Shown: positions 10,278 through 18,849 of the stretch, piece after piece
Layout: each line of letters starts with the position of its first letter
How positions within the stretch are numbered: the stretch's first letter is position 1
NCBI GenBank assembly: GCA_021156175.1
Contig: JAJNBL010000001.1
Span: 124,001 to 188,000, forward strand
Length of the DNA: 64,000 bases
DNA from: Rickettsiales bacterium
Lineage (GTDB): Bacteria > Pseudomonadota > Alphaproteobacteria > Rickettsiales > JAJNBL01
Direction: 5' to 3'
Made by a program: the position numbers and the translations under genes
The notes under the pieces: generated by a model
What the model was told of the DNA's origin: nothing
What the model saw: only the letters and a program-made list of their open reading frames with translations
Databases searched by the model: none

Positions 10278-10685
10278 TTAATGCCTCACCGATACAGCAA
10301 GCTGCGCAGTAGTCAATAGCGGTTTTTGTGTAGCATTCATTGATTTCTCACTTCGCGCGGCACGAACATAACCATCGGTTCGCGTAGTTGTACGCTCTGC
10401 ACGGGCAAGCATCAGGAGTTTTCCATCTTCGAGTGAACGCACCTGCGCGACTCGTGTTGGCGCAAGTTTCAAGTACTTATCTGACAGCGACGCCAACCGT
10501 TCCGGCTGATTGAGATAGCTCCACTCCGCTTTAAGTACACGCAAATCATTCTGTTCACGCGCAACCTGACGGTAGGTTTCTTCGAGCTCCTTGTCCAAAT
10601 TCCGGACCTGGTTTTTTACCTGGAATAAACTTAACAGCGTCATCGCTAAAAGAAATGTGGCACATACCGCCCATATCCGATTCAT
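10278..10685 (-). CDS. ftsL: Cell division protein FtsL
   Basis: Small bitopic divisome protein linking FtsB/FtsQ with FtsW/FtsI. Residues about 4-22 form a single transmembrane helix, followed by a heptad-rich coiled coil (about 25-60) and the LNQPERL motif common to alphaproteobacterial FtsL. 135 residues. The start overlaps the rsmH stop as ATGA. Sequence conservation in this family is weak, so the call rests on topology, the LNQPERL motif and its position between rsmH and ftsI. Confidence 0.88.
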   Translation of the reverse strand: MNRIWAVCATFLLAMTLLSLFQVKNQVRNLDKELEETYRQVAREQNDLRVLKAEWSYLNQPERLASLSDKYLKLAPTRVAQVRSLEDGKLLMLARAERTTTRTDGYVRAARSEKSMNATQKPLLTTAQLAVSVRH

Positions 10686-11668
10686 GACCGACCTCCCTTA
10701 GTAAGTGTTATAGGTGCAGAAGTTCTTTGAGCCGCGCGCAACGTCGCCGAACGCGCACGAATATTTCCCGCCACTTCGGCTTCCGAAGGCTTCACCGCCT
10801 TGCGGGTAAGTAATTCAAATGTTGCTGTATGCCCGGGAGCATCGACAAAAGGCATATGCCGGGAAATACCTTCCGTCTTGCCGGAAGCCTGGTTCAGGAA
10901 TTTTTTTACAATCGCATCTTCCAGCGAATGGAAGGTCACCACAACCAATCTTCCACCGGGAAGTAGAATGCGCTCCGCCGATTTCAAGCCACGCTCAAGC
11001 TCGCCGAGTTCATCATTCACCCAAATACGCAGCGCCTGGAAGGTACGCGTTGCAGGATCAATCGTATCGTTATAACGCCCAATAGCACGCCGGACGATTT
11101 CAGCCAACTGGAGGGTACGGGTAATCGGAGCCACTTCACGCGCAGCGACAATCGCACGGGCAATCCGGCGGGATTTGCGCTCATCGCCATAGCGGAAAAT
11201 CACATCCGCCAATTCCCCTTCAGAGGTCGTATTGATAAGCGTTGCGGCATCGACACCCTCACTTTCCATCCGCATATCGAGCACTGCATCACGCATGAAC
11301 GAAAAGCCACGCTCCGCTTGATCGATCTGCATCGAAGAAACGCCGATATCAAGCATCACGCCGTGTACGCCTTCAATGCCTTCTTGTGCAAGGAGCTGAT
11401 CCATCTCACCATAACGTCCTTGCAGAAGCGTGATTCGACCAGGAAATACTTCAGCTAAACTATCGGCAAACGCACGCACACTAGGATCACGATCAATCGC
11501 ATAAACCTTACAATCCGCAGATTTCAGGCAAGCACGCGTATAGCCTCCGGCACCGAAGGTACCATCGACATAAATTTCACCCCCTTTCGGAGCCAGATAG
11601 GCAAGCACTTCCTCGCGCATCACCGATGCGTGGGGAGTTTGTTGCTGTTCCTGCCGTGTAGTTCCCAT
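10682..11668 (-). CDS. rsmH: 16S rRNA (cytosine(1402)-N4)-methyltransferase RsmH
   Basis: SAM-dependent enzyme methylating C1402 N4 in 16S rRNA. The start is family-like (HASVMREEVLAYLAPK). The SAM loop is GTFGAGGYTRA, followed by GVMLDIGVSSMQID and the conserved FHSLEDAIVKKF segment; the C-terminus has the usual RARSATLRAAQR. 328 residues. Second gene of the dcw operon, 4 bp after mraZ and overlapping ftsL by 4 bp. Confidence 0.97.
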   Translation of the reverse strand: MGTTRQEQQQTPHASVMREEVLAYLAPKGGEIYVDGTFGAGGYTRACLKSADCKVYAIDRDPSVRAFADSLAEVFPGRITLLQGRYGEMDQLLAQEGIEGVHGVMLDIGVSSMQIDQAERGFSFMRDAVLDMRMESEGVDAATLINTTSEGELADVIFRYGDERKSRRIARAIVAAREVAPITRTLQLAEIVRRAIGRYNDTIDPATRTFQALRIWVNDELGELERGLKSAERILLPGGRLVVVTFHSLEDAIVKKFLNQASGKTEGISRHMPFVDAPGHTATFELLTRKAVKPSEAEVAGNIRARSATLRAAQRTSAPITLTKGGRS

Positions 11669-11672
11669 ATTC

Positions 11673-12146
11673 CTATTCTTTCCCTGCTGGACGTTGCAGC
11701 CCTTGGAGTTTTAACGCCCCGCGTTCGCGTTTTGCGAGATCTTTTGCCTTCTCCGCATAACGCTCAAACGCTTCTGGCTGCCATATTTCAAAGGTCGCAC
11801 CCTTCCCCACAAACACCGCATGATCCGTAATTCCGGCACTCTCTACCAACTTTTCTGTTAGCATTACCCGGCCCTCGCCATCGAAAGGAAGCTGGATACT
11901 TCCTCCTAAAATCGTCATCGCAAACGCATCGCGCTCATCAGAATACGGGTCAAGCATGTCGATACTTTCGCTCAAACGCTCAATCCGCCCCATTGCACAG
12001 GCCTCAATGCAAGGATTCACAAACGAGCCGTAAGCCACAATCCCTTCAAATACCTGGTCTTTTAGCGCAGCACGAAATAACGCCGGGACGGAAACCCGCC
12101 CCTTCTTGTCCACCTTGTTCACATAGGTAGAAAGAAATAACGCCAT
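11673..12146 (-). CDS. mraZ: Transcriptional regulator / division protein MraZ
   Basis: First gene of the dcw cluster; a ring-forming AbrB-fold DNA-binding protein that in E. coli represses its own operon. Two MraZ repeats are visible: VDKKGRVSVPALFR near the N-terminus and GEGRVMLTEKLVESAGI in the second half. The frame is open to a GTG at 12191, but the ATG at 12146 begins at the conserved family N-terminus (short hydrophobic stretch, then DKKGR) and has GAGGAAA upstream, so it is preferred (157 aa). The C-terminus is Lys/Glu/Arg-rich. Confidence 0.93.
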   Translation of the reverse strand: MALFLSTYVNKVDKKGRVSVPALFRAALKDQVFEGIVAYGSFVNPCIEACAMGRIERLSESIDMLDPYSDERDAFAMTILGGSIQLPFDGEGRVMLTEKLVESAGITDHAVFVGKGATFEIWQPEAFERYAEKAKDLAKRERGALKLQGLQRPAGKE

Positions 12147-12250
12147 ATTTTCTAGCTTTTCCTCGTTGATCCCATTTTCACCCAAAGCCACCTATCCTCT
12201 GAAAATTCAGGATTTTTTATTGGTAGCCTTCCATTTCTTCGATCCCACTA

Positions 12251-12295
12251 TGGGATATTGTGGTTAATTCTGGGTTAAAATGGGATTATATGGGA
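12251..12295 (+). promoter_or_regulatory. MraZ-box array: five TGGGN repeats in 10-bp phase
   Basis: TGGGA, TGGTT, TGGGT, TGGGA and TGGGA start at 12251, 12261, 12271, 12281 and 12291, exactly 10 bp apart with 5-bp spacers. TGGGN repeats spaced by 5 bp are the known MraZ operator, and this lies about 105-150 bp upstream of the mraZ ATG. The repeats read on the strand opposite to mraZ. A related TGGGA at 12312 is out of phase by one base. Confidence 0.8.
12264..12278. promoter_or_regulatory. CtrA-type site TTAA-N7-TTAA overlapping the MraZ boxes
   Basis: Two TTAA half-sites are exactly 7 bp apart. On the mraZ-sense strand both are followed by CC (TTAACC), close to the full alphaproteobacterial CtrA consensus. 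The site covers MraZ boxes 2 and 3 and lies just downstream of a TATAAT, a position that would suit repression. It was found by pattern only. Confidence 0.5.
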
Positions 12296-12324
12296 AATTT
12301 ACCTTCTTTCCTGGGAATCGTCAA
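12285..12324 (-). promoter_or_regulatory. Putative dcw operon promoter upstream of mraZ
   Basis: On the minus strand a TTGACG (12319-12324) is followed after 17 bp by TAAATT (12296-12301). A perfect TATAAT lies slightly further on at 12285-12290, but at 28 bp from that -35. Either could be the -10; both place the start among the TGGGN repeats. Confidence 0.45.
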
Positions 12325-12360
12325 GGGAACTTTGTAAAAAAAGCGAATAAAATCGCAGAG

Positions 12361-12378
12361 ACAGCCCTGAATGGCTGT
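12361..12378. other. Small hairpin in the mraZ / DUF2336 intergenic region
   Basis: ACAGCC and GGCTGT arms around a 6-nt loop. This is the only clear structure in the roughly 190 bp between the mraZ control region and the DUF2336 gene. It lacks a T-run, so it is not a convincing terminator. A TATAAC at 12392-12397 could be a -10 for the rightward gene but has no good -35. Confidence 0.3.
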
Positions 12379-12512
12379 GCTCCGTATTCTTTATAACCAC
12401 ACGACAACTCAGGGTGAATTTAAGGACTTATTAGGGAAAATAAGTTATCCTAAGGGCTTGATAGAACAGCTTTAACGTGAAGACGCGAACGGCAATCCAA
12501 GGATTTAATTCG

Positions 12513-13712
12513 ATGACAGATAAGGCGGCCCCTACACAGAATCAAAATACAGTGATCAGCACCCTTTCCTCCGATGGCATGAAGCAGCTGACACAAGCCG
12601 ATGTGCTTCGGCTAATTTCTGAGCGTTCGGAAGCCATCCGCGGAGATATTGCCGATAAGATTACTTATCAGCTTGATAGCGGCAGCTTAAGCCCGACTGA
12701 GCTCGATCTGGCTGAACATATTATCCGTTTCCTGACCTACCAGGCAGAAGTGAGTGTCCGGAAGATCGTTGCTCACAATCTCAAAGATAGCGACAAACTC
12801 CCGCACGATATCGCCCTAAAACTCGCGAAGGATGTGGAAGAAGTCGCCCTTCCTATTCTTGAATCTTCGAATATCCTTACATCGCTTGACCTCATCGACA
12901 TTATCAAGAAAACCGATGAGCCCAAACGTTCTCTTGCGATTTCACGGAGAAAGGACGTACCCGAACCTGTATCCGACGCATTGGTGGATACCCAGAACGA
13001 AGACATTGTCGATAGTTTGCTTCACAATGATGGGGCAAGAATCCCGGACCGTAGCTATAAGAAAATCATCGAGAACTTTACTGATAGCCAACGGGTAGCA
13101 GAGGCCGTCATGCAGCGGAAATCCGTCCCTCCGCATCTTTCCGCAAAACTCATGTCATCGGTATCAAGCAAGTTAAGTTCCTATTTGCAGAAGAAATACA
13201 ATGTAGTAGCCCCAGAAATTGCAGAAGTCGTTGAACAAAGCCGGGAAATCGTAACCCTGAACCTCTTAAAAGCCAACGCCTCCCGAGAGGAAGCGATGGA
13301 TTTTGTCTCAAGGCTCAACAATACGAATCAACTCACCCCTTCTATCATTGTGATGTCGCTCTGCATGAATAAGCTCGAATTCTTTGCGGTAGCGATGGCA
13401 ACCAAAGCCTGTATCCCCGCCCCCAATGCCACGACCCTCATCCAGGATGTGGACGGGCTAGGGTTCCAGTCCTTATACAAAAAAACGGCGCTGCCGGAAC
13501 GCCTTAAGCAACCGATTTCCGTCTTGCTTAGATCAGCTCTTATCTTAAACGGCTCTAAAGATACTGCCTCGCTTACCCTCCAACAATACACTAACCGCCT
13601 CTTAGAACACGTGCAGATGTACGCAGCAGAAGAACCGGTTGAAAACCTGCCTTATATCCTAGGGCTGATTCACCGTATTACGACCAGCCCCATCTCTCAG
13701 CCTCAGGGCTAA
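12513..13712 (+). CDS. DUF2336 domain-containing protein
   Basis: Soluble, all-helical protein of about 399 residues with repeated two-helix units, resembling the alphaproteobacterial DUF2336 family (HEAT-like repeats; function not established). Features are the LTQADVLRLISERSEAIR start and repeats of the form LA..L..D....V...L. It has no signal peptide or membrane segment. A GTG at 12477 also opens the frame, but the ATG at 12513 has AAGGA nine bases upstream and is preferred. It is divergent from mraZ and followed by argH after 67 bp. The family name is by recall of the pattern. Confidence 0.8.
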   Translation: MTDKAAPTQNQNTVISTLSSDGMKQLTQADVLRLISERSEAIRGDIADKITYQLDSGSLSPTELDLAEHIIRFLTYQAEVSVRKIVAHNLKDSDKLPHDIALKLAKDVEEVALPILESSNILTSLDLIDIIKKTDEPKRSLAISRRKDVPEPVSDALVDTQNEDIVDSLLHNDGARIPDRSYKKIIENFTDSQRVAEAVMQRKSVPPHLSAKLMSSVSSKLSSYLQKKYNVVAPEIAEVVEQSREIVTLNLLKANASREEAMDFVSRLNNTNQLTPSIIVMSLCMNKLEFFAVAMATKACIPAPNATTLIQDVDGLGFQSLYKKTALPERLKQPISVLLRSALILNGSKDTASLTLQQYTNRLLEHVQMYAAEEPVENLPYILGLIHRITTSPISQPQG

Positions 13713-13779
13713 AAATATTGACTTGGCATACAGAATACGAAATAGTGTCGGGCGTTAACCCATTCGAAACGGCGCGTCC

Positions 13780-15192
13780 ATGACAACGAAGAAAACACCC
13801 AGTAAAAACAATAGCATGTGGGGAGGACGGTTTGATACCGCCCCATCCGCCCTTATGGAACAGATCAATGCATCGATTGATTTCGATAAGCGCTTCTACG
13901 CCCAGGATATAAGGGGCTCTGAAGCCCATTGCCGTATGCTGGTGAAGCAAGGCATCTTGACCAAGGCCGAAGGCGAAAAGATCTTAAGTGGGCTCGTACA
14001 AGTTAAAAGCGAGATCGAATCTGGGGATTTTACCTTCACTCCCGCGCTTGAAGATATCCACATGCATGTCGAATCGCGCTTAAAAGAAATCATTGGAGAT
14101 GTAGCTGGCAAACTCCATACGGCCCGTTCGCGCAATGACCAAGTCGCTACCGATTGTAAACTCTGGGTGCGTGACCAGCTCGATCTTATCGACCATGAAC
14201 TCCAAGATCTCCAGAAAGCGTTGCTTATGCGCGCGGAAGAACATTATGATACGCTGATGCCAGGCTTTACCCACTTACAAACCGCACAGCCCGTTACACT
14301 TGGCCATCATTTCCTTGCCTATGTAGAAATGCTGGGCCGTGACCGTTCTCGGGTACAAGATGCACGCGAGCGCTTAAATGAATGTCCACTGGGTTCGGCA
14401 GCACTTGCAGGAACGTCCTTCCCGCTTGATCGCCATATGACAGCAGAACTTCTTGAATTCCGTGAACCGACAAGGAATTCTCTTGATGCCGTATCCGATC
14501 GGGATTTTGCTTTGGATTTCCTGAATATGGCTGCCACCTGTGCGATCCATCTTTCCCGCTTTGCAGAAGAAATCGTGATCTGGTCAAGTGCGGATTTCGC
14601 GTTTATCCGGCTTTCTTCCGCTTTCTCGACAGGCAGCTCGATCATGCCACAAAAGCGCAACCCCGATGCAGCCGAGCTCGTTCGTGCGAAAGCAGCTCGG
14701 ATTTTGGGCAGCCAAACCACGCTCTACACTGTCATGAAAGGCTTACCGCTCGCTTACAGCAAAGACATGCAGGAAGACAAAGAACCGCTCTTTGATGCAG
14801 CCGATACACTACTTCTTTGCATCCGCGCGATGACGGGGATGGTGAGCGATATGACCATCAACATAGAAAAAATGCATCAGGCGGCAGGCCGTGGCTTCTC
14901 TACTGCGACCGATCTTGCGGATTGGCTTGTGCAGAACTTGGGCCTCCCGTTCCGCGAATGCCACCACATCACAGGCCACATCGTGAAAGAGGCAGAAACA
15001 CGGGGAGTTGGACTTTCTAACCTCCCAATCGAGGTAATGCAACAGGCAGAACCACGAATCACACGCGAGATTTACAATGTTCTGACAGTCGAACAGTCGG
15101 TCAAAAGTCGCAAAAGCTTCGGCGGAACCGCCCCAGACAATGTTCGACAAGCAATTCGTGATGCAAAAAAACGCTATGTTGCAAATGCTTAG
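13780..15192 (+). CDS. argH: Argininosuccinate lyase
   Basis: Splits argininosuccinate to arginine and fumarate, the last step of arginine synthesis. 470 residues of the fumarase/aspartase superfamily, with the signature [12 protein letters not shown], the [11 protein letters not shown] segment and [10 protein letters not shown]. It begins [22 protein letters not shown] after a short polar leader, as usual. In alphaproteobacteria it is commonly followed by a tiny lipoprotein gene and lysA; here the lipoprotein follows but lysA does not. Confidence 0.97.
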   Translation: MTTKKTPSKNNSMWGGRFDTAPSALMEQINASIDFDKRFYAQDIRGSEAHCRMLVKQGILTKAEGEKILSGLVQVKSEIESGDFTFTPALEDIHMHVESRLKEIIGDVAGKLHTARSRNDQVATDCKLWVRDQLDLIDHELQDLQKALLMRAEEHYDTLMPGFTHLQTAQPVTLGHHFLAYVEMLGRDRSRVQDARERLNECPLGSAALAGTSFPLDRHMTAELLEFREPTRNSLDAVSDRDFALDFLNMAATCAIHLSRFAEEIVIWSSADFAFIRLSSAFSTGSSIMPQKRNPDAAELVRAKAARILGSQTTLYTVMKGLPLAYSKDMQEDKEPLFDAADTLLLCIRAMTGMVSDMTINIEKMHQAAGRGFSTATDLADWLVQNLGLPFRECHHITGHIVKEAETRGVGLSNLPIEVMQQAEPRITREIYNVLTVEQSVKSRKSFGGTAPDNVRQAIRDAKKRYVANA

Positions 15193-15351
15193 CCTTTTTG
15201 TAACATTTAGTTGTAAATAATGGGTTGTTTTTATGGAATAAATCTACTAGTAGTAATTCTGCTAGTCGTTGCATAAGTGAGGTTTTATTTGTAATAACAC
15301 TCATGTAGCGCGGGGATTTTAAGTTTTGTTATCTTTGAAGGAGAGAGTTCC

Positions 15352-15501
15352 ATGTTAAAACGTTTTTGCGCTTTGGCGATTGTAGTTTCTGCCCTTGTTG
15401 GCCTTGCCGCTTGCGGTGTTAAAGGTGATGCTTCTTACCCAGGTGGACGTAACGTTCCAGGTAAAAGCGGCAAATCAGATTCTAAAAACTGGGTGAAGTA
15501 G
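15352..15501 (+). CDS. Small lipoprotein (LptM-like, argH-associated)
   Basis: A 49-residue protein with a type II signal peptide: positively charged start (LKR), hydrophobic core and lipobox LAAC with Cys21. The mature part is only about 29 residues, Gly/Lys/Ser-rich. GAAGGAGAGAG gives a strong ribosome-binding site. Small lipoproteins at this place after argH are common in alphaproteobacteria and are grouped with LptM/YifL-type proteins, which assist LptDE assembly in E. coli. Assignment to that role rests on size, lipobox and position. A strong terminator follows. Confidence 0.8.
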   Translation: MLKRFCALAIVVSALVGLAACGVKGDASYPGGRNVPGKSGKSDSKNWVK

Positions 15502-15528
15502 TTCCCCATTTTATTAGTAAATGATATG

Positions 15529-15561
15529 AAAAAAGCGGCGCCAAACGGTGCCGCTTTTTTA
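15529..15561. terminator. Rho-independent terminator, bidirectional
   Basis: Near-perfect stem AAAAGCGGC-GCC / GGT-GCCGCTTTT with a 4-nt loop and a run of six T on the plus strand and A/T on the other. It ends the lipoprotein transcript and could also serve the convergent metX-metW unit. Confidence 0.9.
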
Positions 15562-15604
15562 GTGTTCATTCTATTATAATCAGGCCTACTTAAACAGAAA
15601 GGCT

Positions 15605-16219
15605 TTAGTCCCGCCCTTTAAGTACAAAAATCCCCAGCTCACTCAAACTGTTCGCCATTACTGCAGGCACGAGCTTTCCGTTTTTCCCGACAAACAAGTG
15701 ATCCTCCACCACACAACCTAATTCCTGGCACAGCACTTCAAAATCTTTGACGGTACAAAAATGGATGTTCGGCGTTTCGTACCACTGATAGCTGAGCGTA
15801 CTCGATACTGGCATCCGCCCTTTCACACTCAAATAAAGTCGGTTATACCAATAACCAAAATTGGGAACGGAAATAATCGCACGCTTTGCAATACGCAAAA
15901 TCTCTTGCAACACAAGCTTCGGATTATGCGTTGCTTGCAGGGTTTGGCTTGAAATCACATAATCAAAACAACCATCGGGATAATAGATAAGATCATGGTC
16001 CGCATCGCCCTGGATCACTGAAAGCCCGCGCTTCACGCAAGCGCTGACTCCCGCCTGGATTAGCTCAATCCCATGGGATTTGGCCGCTTTCTGCTCTGCG
16101 AGATACTCAAGCAGTACGCCTTCCCCGCACCCAATATCCAGCACCTTGGAGCCCGGCTGCACCAGCTTTGCAATCATCTCCAAGTCTTTGCGCATAACTT
16201 GTGGCAATCGGTTTTGCAT
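15605..16219 (-). CDS. metW: Methionine biosynthesis protein MetW
   Basis: Class I SAM-methyltransferase-fold protein that partners MetX in many proteobacteria. The 204-residue sequence has motif I KVLDIGCGEGVLLEYL, a SQTLQATHNP segment and SVPNFGYWYNRLYL, all typical of MetW. GGGAG lies eight bases before the ATG, which comes 3 bp after the metX stop. No methyl transfer reaction is settled for the family; MetW is thought to support MetX activity. Confidence 0.93.
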   Translation of the reverse strand: MQNRLPQVMRKDLEMIAKLVQPGSKVLDIGCGEGVLLEYLAEQKAAKSHGIELIQAGVSACVKRGLSVIQGDADHDLIYYPDGCFDYVISSQTLQATHNPKLVLQEILRIAKRAIISVPNFGYWYNRLYLSVKGRMPVSSTLSYQWYETPNIHFCTVKDFEVLCQELGCVVEDHLFVGKNGKLVPAVMANSLSELGIFVLKGRD

Positions 16220-16222
16220 CCG

Positions 16223-17392
16223 CTACACTCCCTTCTTCCTGGCCATCCGGCTCACAAATCCTGCCACCGTATCCCAGAACTCCGGCTCCTCCAGCAAGAA
16301 AGCATCATGCCCCTTATCGGTCTGAACTTCGACAAAACTCACATTCGCCGCAGCGCCATTCAAGGCATGGACAATCGTCTTAGATTCTTCCGTCGGAAAG
16401 CACCAGTCACTGGAGAAGGACACCACGCAAAAATGCGTGCTCGACCCTTCAAAGGCTTTGGAGAGCTGACCATATTCTTCATGCAGATCGAAATAATCCA
16501 TTGCCCGCGTAATATAGAGATACGAGTTTGCATCAAACCGATCCACAAACGTAATCCCCTGATGGCGCAAATAGCTCTCCACCTGGAAATCCGCGTCAAA
16601 TCCGTAAGTTACGCGTGAACGATCCTGCAACGAGCGACCAAACTTCCGATGCAGTGAGGCATCCGAAAGATACGTCACATGCGCCGTCATCCGCGCAACC
16701 GCCAAGCCTTTCGTCGGGAAACGGCTTTCATTTAAGTAATTTCCGCCCACCCATTCCGGATCCGCCATCACCGCCTGTCGGCCAATTTCATGGAAGGCAA
16801 TATTCTGCGCAGTGTGACGTGCCGCAGTGGCAATCGGAAGCGCAGAAAATACACTTTCCGGGTACTTTGCCGCCCATTCGAGCGTTAACATCCCGCCCAT
16901 CGAGCCGCCAATCACGGCCAATAGCTGATCAATGCCCAAGTAATCAAGGAGTAGTTTTTGCGATGCGACCATATCGCCAATCGTAATGACCGGGAAATCA
17001 AGGTTATATGGCTTAGCCGTGGCCGGATTAATTTCCTTCGGCCCCCACGATCCCATACATCCACCAATTACATTGGGAGAAATGATGAAATAGCGATTGG
17101 TATCGAGCGCTTTACCAGGCCCAATCAACGAGGTCCACCACCCTTCCTTACCCGTAACCGGATGCGCGCTTGCCGCATATTGATCACCCGTAAGCCCATG
17201 GCACACGAGAATGGCATTGGATTTCGAAGCGTTTAATCTACCATAGGTCTGGAACGCCAGTGGAAAATTGGAGATCTCCACACCGCAGGCAAGCGTAAGC
17301 GGTTCATCGGCAGCCAGATATGCAATCCTGCCGATATCCACCGGCTTCTGATTCGCGCCAAAGAAGGAAGTGATACTCTGTTTTTCGATCAT
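16223..17392 (-). CDS. metX: Homoserine O-acyltransferase MetX
   Basis: Alpha/beta-hydrolase-fold enzyme that activates the homoserine hydroxyl for methionine synthesis. 389 residues. The nucleophile elbow is [14 protein letters not shown]-like elements are replaced by the family's [12 protein letters not shown] oxyanion region, and the catalytic His lies in [11 protein letters not shown] near the C-terminus. Whether it uses acetyl- or succinyl-CoA cannot be told reliably from the sequence alone. Pairing with MetW is typical of proteobacteria. A TATAAT at 17425-17430 lies upstream; no SAM riboswitch fits in the short leader. Confidence 0.93.
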   Translation of the reverse strand: MIEKQSITSFFGANQKPVDIGRIAYLAADEPLTLACGVEISNFPLAFQTYGRLNASKSNAILVCHGLTGDQYAASAHPVTGKEGWWTSLIGPGKALDTNRYFIISPNVIGGCMGSWGPKEINPATAKPYNLDFPVITIGDMVASQKLLLDYLGIDQLLAVIGGSMGGMLTLEWAAKYPESVFSALPIATAARHTAQNIAFHEIGRQAVMADPEWVGGNYLNESRFPTKGLAVARMTAHVTYLSDASLHRKFGRSLQDRSRVTYGFDADFQVESYLRHQGITFVDRFDANSYLYITRAMDYFDLHEEYGQLSKAFEGSSTHFCVVSFSSDWCFPTEESKTIVHALNGAAANVSFVEVQTDKGHDAFLLEEPEFWDTVAGFVSRMARKKGV

Positions 17393-17424
17393 GGATAACT
17401 AGATATTTACAAGCGCAAACGCTC

Positions 17425-17430
17425 ATTATA
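17425..17430 (-). promoter_or_regulatory. Putative -10 box for metX-metW
   Basis: Perfect TATAAT on the minus strand, 33 bp before the metX ATG. The best -35 candidate, TTGTGG, is 21 bp away, so the promoter is incomplete by consensus. Confidence 0.4.
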
Positions 17431-17468
17431 TAACCTACAAGCAGTTAAATACCACAATGGGGAAGAAT

Positions 17469-18347
17469 ATGCAGCACAATAGTGAGCTTCGCACACCTCA
17501 AGAAAGCTTGGACGACCTCCGTCAGAAAATTGATGCGATTGACCAGAACATTATCCGCTTGTTACTCGAGCGGGTAGAGCATGTTAAAGAAGTGGGGGAG
17601 CGTAAAAAAGCCTCCAACCCAGAAGGTGCAAGTTTCCTGCGTCCAGGGCGCGAAGCAACAATGTCCCGGAAACTTGCTGCGGCGGTGAAAGGGCATTATC
17701 CTGCAACCGCCATTGTCCAAATGTGGCGGATGATTATCTCTGCCTCTCTTGGAATGGAAACCTCCCTTAAAATCGCCGCTTTTGCCGCCAAAGAGCACCC
17801 CGCCAGCTTCTGGCTTGCACATGAATATTTCGGTGCATTTACACCCGTTATGCCCTGCCCAACCAGCTCCCAAGTGATCCGCGAAGTGGCTAACTACAGC
17901 GCAAGTGTGGGTGCATTACCGCTTCCTACCGATGAACACGACCCTTGCCAGGATGAATGGTGGATACAACTTGCGGCTGGCGAGAATCTACCGCGCGTGT
18001 TTGCTCATATTCCATTTGTCGAAGACCCTCTCCACCTCCAAGCCGTTGCGATTGGCCATGTAACACCGGAACAAACCGGCGATGATACCACCCTCCTCGT
18101 CATTGATGTAAATGAATCGGTCAGCAAAGACCGTATCATCCGCACCTTTGCAGATAACGGAACGGACATAAAAGTCCGGGCAATGAAAAAAAGTCCGCAT
18201 AAGGTCGGGGCTCGCAATTTCTTAGTCTCCGCCAAAGGCTTCATGCCGCAAGGTCATGCAACACTGGAAGGTGTGGCTTCGACGATTGGTGCACAGGCAA
18301 TTCGGATTACGGTACTAGGGATTTACGCGACGCCGATTGCGGCTTAA
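17469..18347 (+). CDS. Chorismate mutase (AroQ domain) with C-terminal prephenate-dehydratase-like region
   Basis: Residues about 10-95 form an AroQ-type chorismate mutase domain (LDDLRQKIDAIDQNIIRLLLERV, with basic residues in helix 1 and K-x-R further on), which converts chorismate to prephenate. The remaining 190 residues include a possible degenerate ligand-binding region and an ACT-like end (SVSKDRIIRTFADNGTDIKV). The dehydratase signature is not evident, so dehydratase activity is not claimed. The ATG at 17469 has GGGGA upstream; a further ATG at 17457 lacks one. It is divergent from metX. Confidence 0.8.
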   Translation: MQHNSELRTPQESLDDLRQKIDAIDQNIIRLLLERVEHVKEVGERKKASNPEGASFLRPGREATMSRKLAAAVKGHYPATAIVQMWRMIISASLGMETSLKIAAFAAKEHPASFWLAHEYFGAFTPVMPCPTSSQVIREVANYSASVGALPLPTDEHDPCQDEWWIQLAAGENLPRVFAHIPFVEDPLHLQAVAIGHVTPEQTGDDTTLLVIDVNESVSKDRIIRTFADNGTDIKVRAMKKSPHKVGARNFLVSAKGFMPQGHATLEGVASTIGAQAIRITVLGIYATPIAA

Positions 18348-18841
18348 GACAACTGCTTTAAAAGTTCATTTACACTTTGATCTATAGATTTATTTGTCGT
18401 ATCGATGACGATATGAGGTGTTGACCATGCCTCAAATTCACGATTCATTACTTTTTGCCAATCAGGAAGAACATGCCCTTTAATGTCTGCACCCCGTGTT
18501 TCAATCCGTTTCTGATGTTCCTTCTTATCTGAACATATAACTTCGACTTCAATGGCATCAGCGCCCGTATCTTTTGCAATCGCCAACCATGCTTTTCTTG
18601 TGATCTCAAGAGGATTCACTGAATCGGCAACAACGATTCTGCCAACACGCAAATTATCTTGCGCAAGAGCATAGCCAACCACATAGCCTACATCTTCTAC
18701 TTCGCTGATGTTAAGGGAAGAATTCTTAATGGCTTGCTCAATACTATCGATACGCACGTAAGTCGCATTTAAACGCTGTACAATTTCTCTAGCCAGTGTC
18801 GTTTTTCCCGTTCCAGGCAAGCCACCGAAGATAATAAGCAT
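18344..18841 (-). CDS. P-loop kinase / AAA-type ATPase
   Basis: A 165-residue soluble protein with Walker A GGLPGTGKTTLA at the very N-terminus, an RIDSIEQAI segment, and the layout of small P-loop kinases related to AAA_33 or zeta-toxin-like proteins. The substrate is unknown. It is convergent with the chorismate mutase gene (4-bp 3' overlap) and lies 8 bp downstream of mlaF, so it may be co-transcribed with mlaEF. No antitoxin-like partner is next to it. Confidence 0.75.
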   Translation of the reverse strand: MLIIFGGLPGTGKTTLAREIVQRLNATYVRIDSIEQAIKNSSLNISEVEDVGYVVGYALAQDNLRVGRIVVADSVNPLEITRKAWLAIAKDTGADAIEVEVICSDKKEHQKRIETRGADIKGHVLPDWQKVMNREFEAWSTPHIVIDTTNKSIDQSVNELLKQLS

Positions 18842-18849
18842 AAAACCCG

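Noticed and set aside
17393-17456. SAM-II riboswitch before metX
   Set aside because: The leader between the putative start site and the ATG is only about 25-35 nt, too short, and no pseudoknot pattern is seen.
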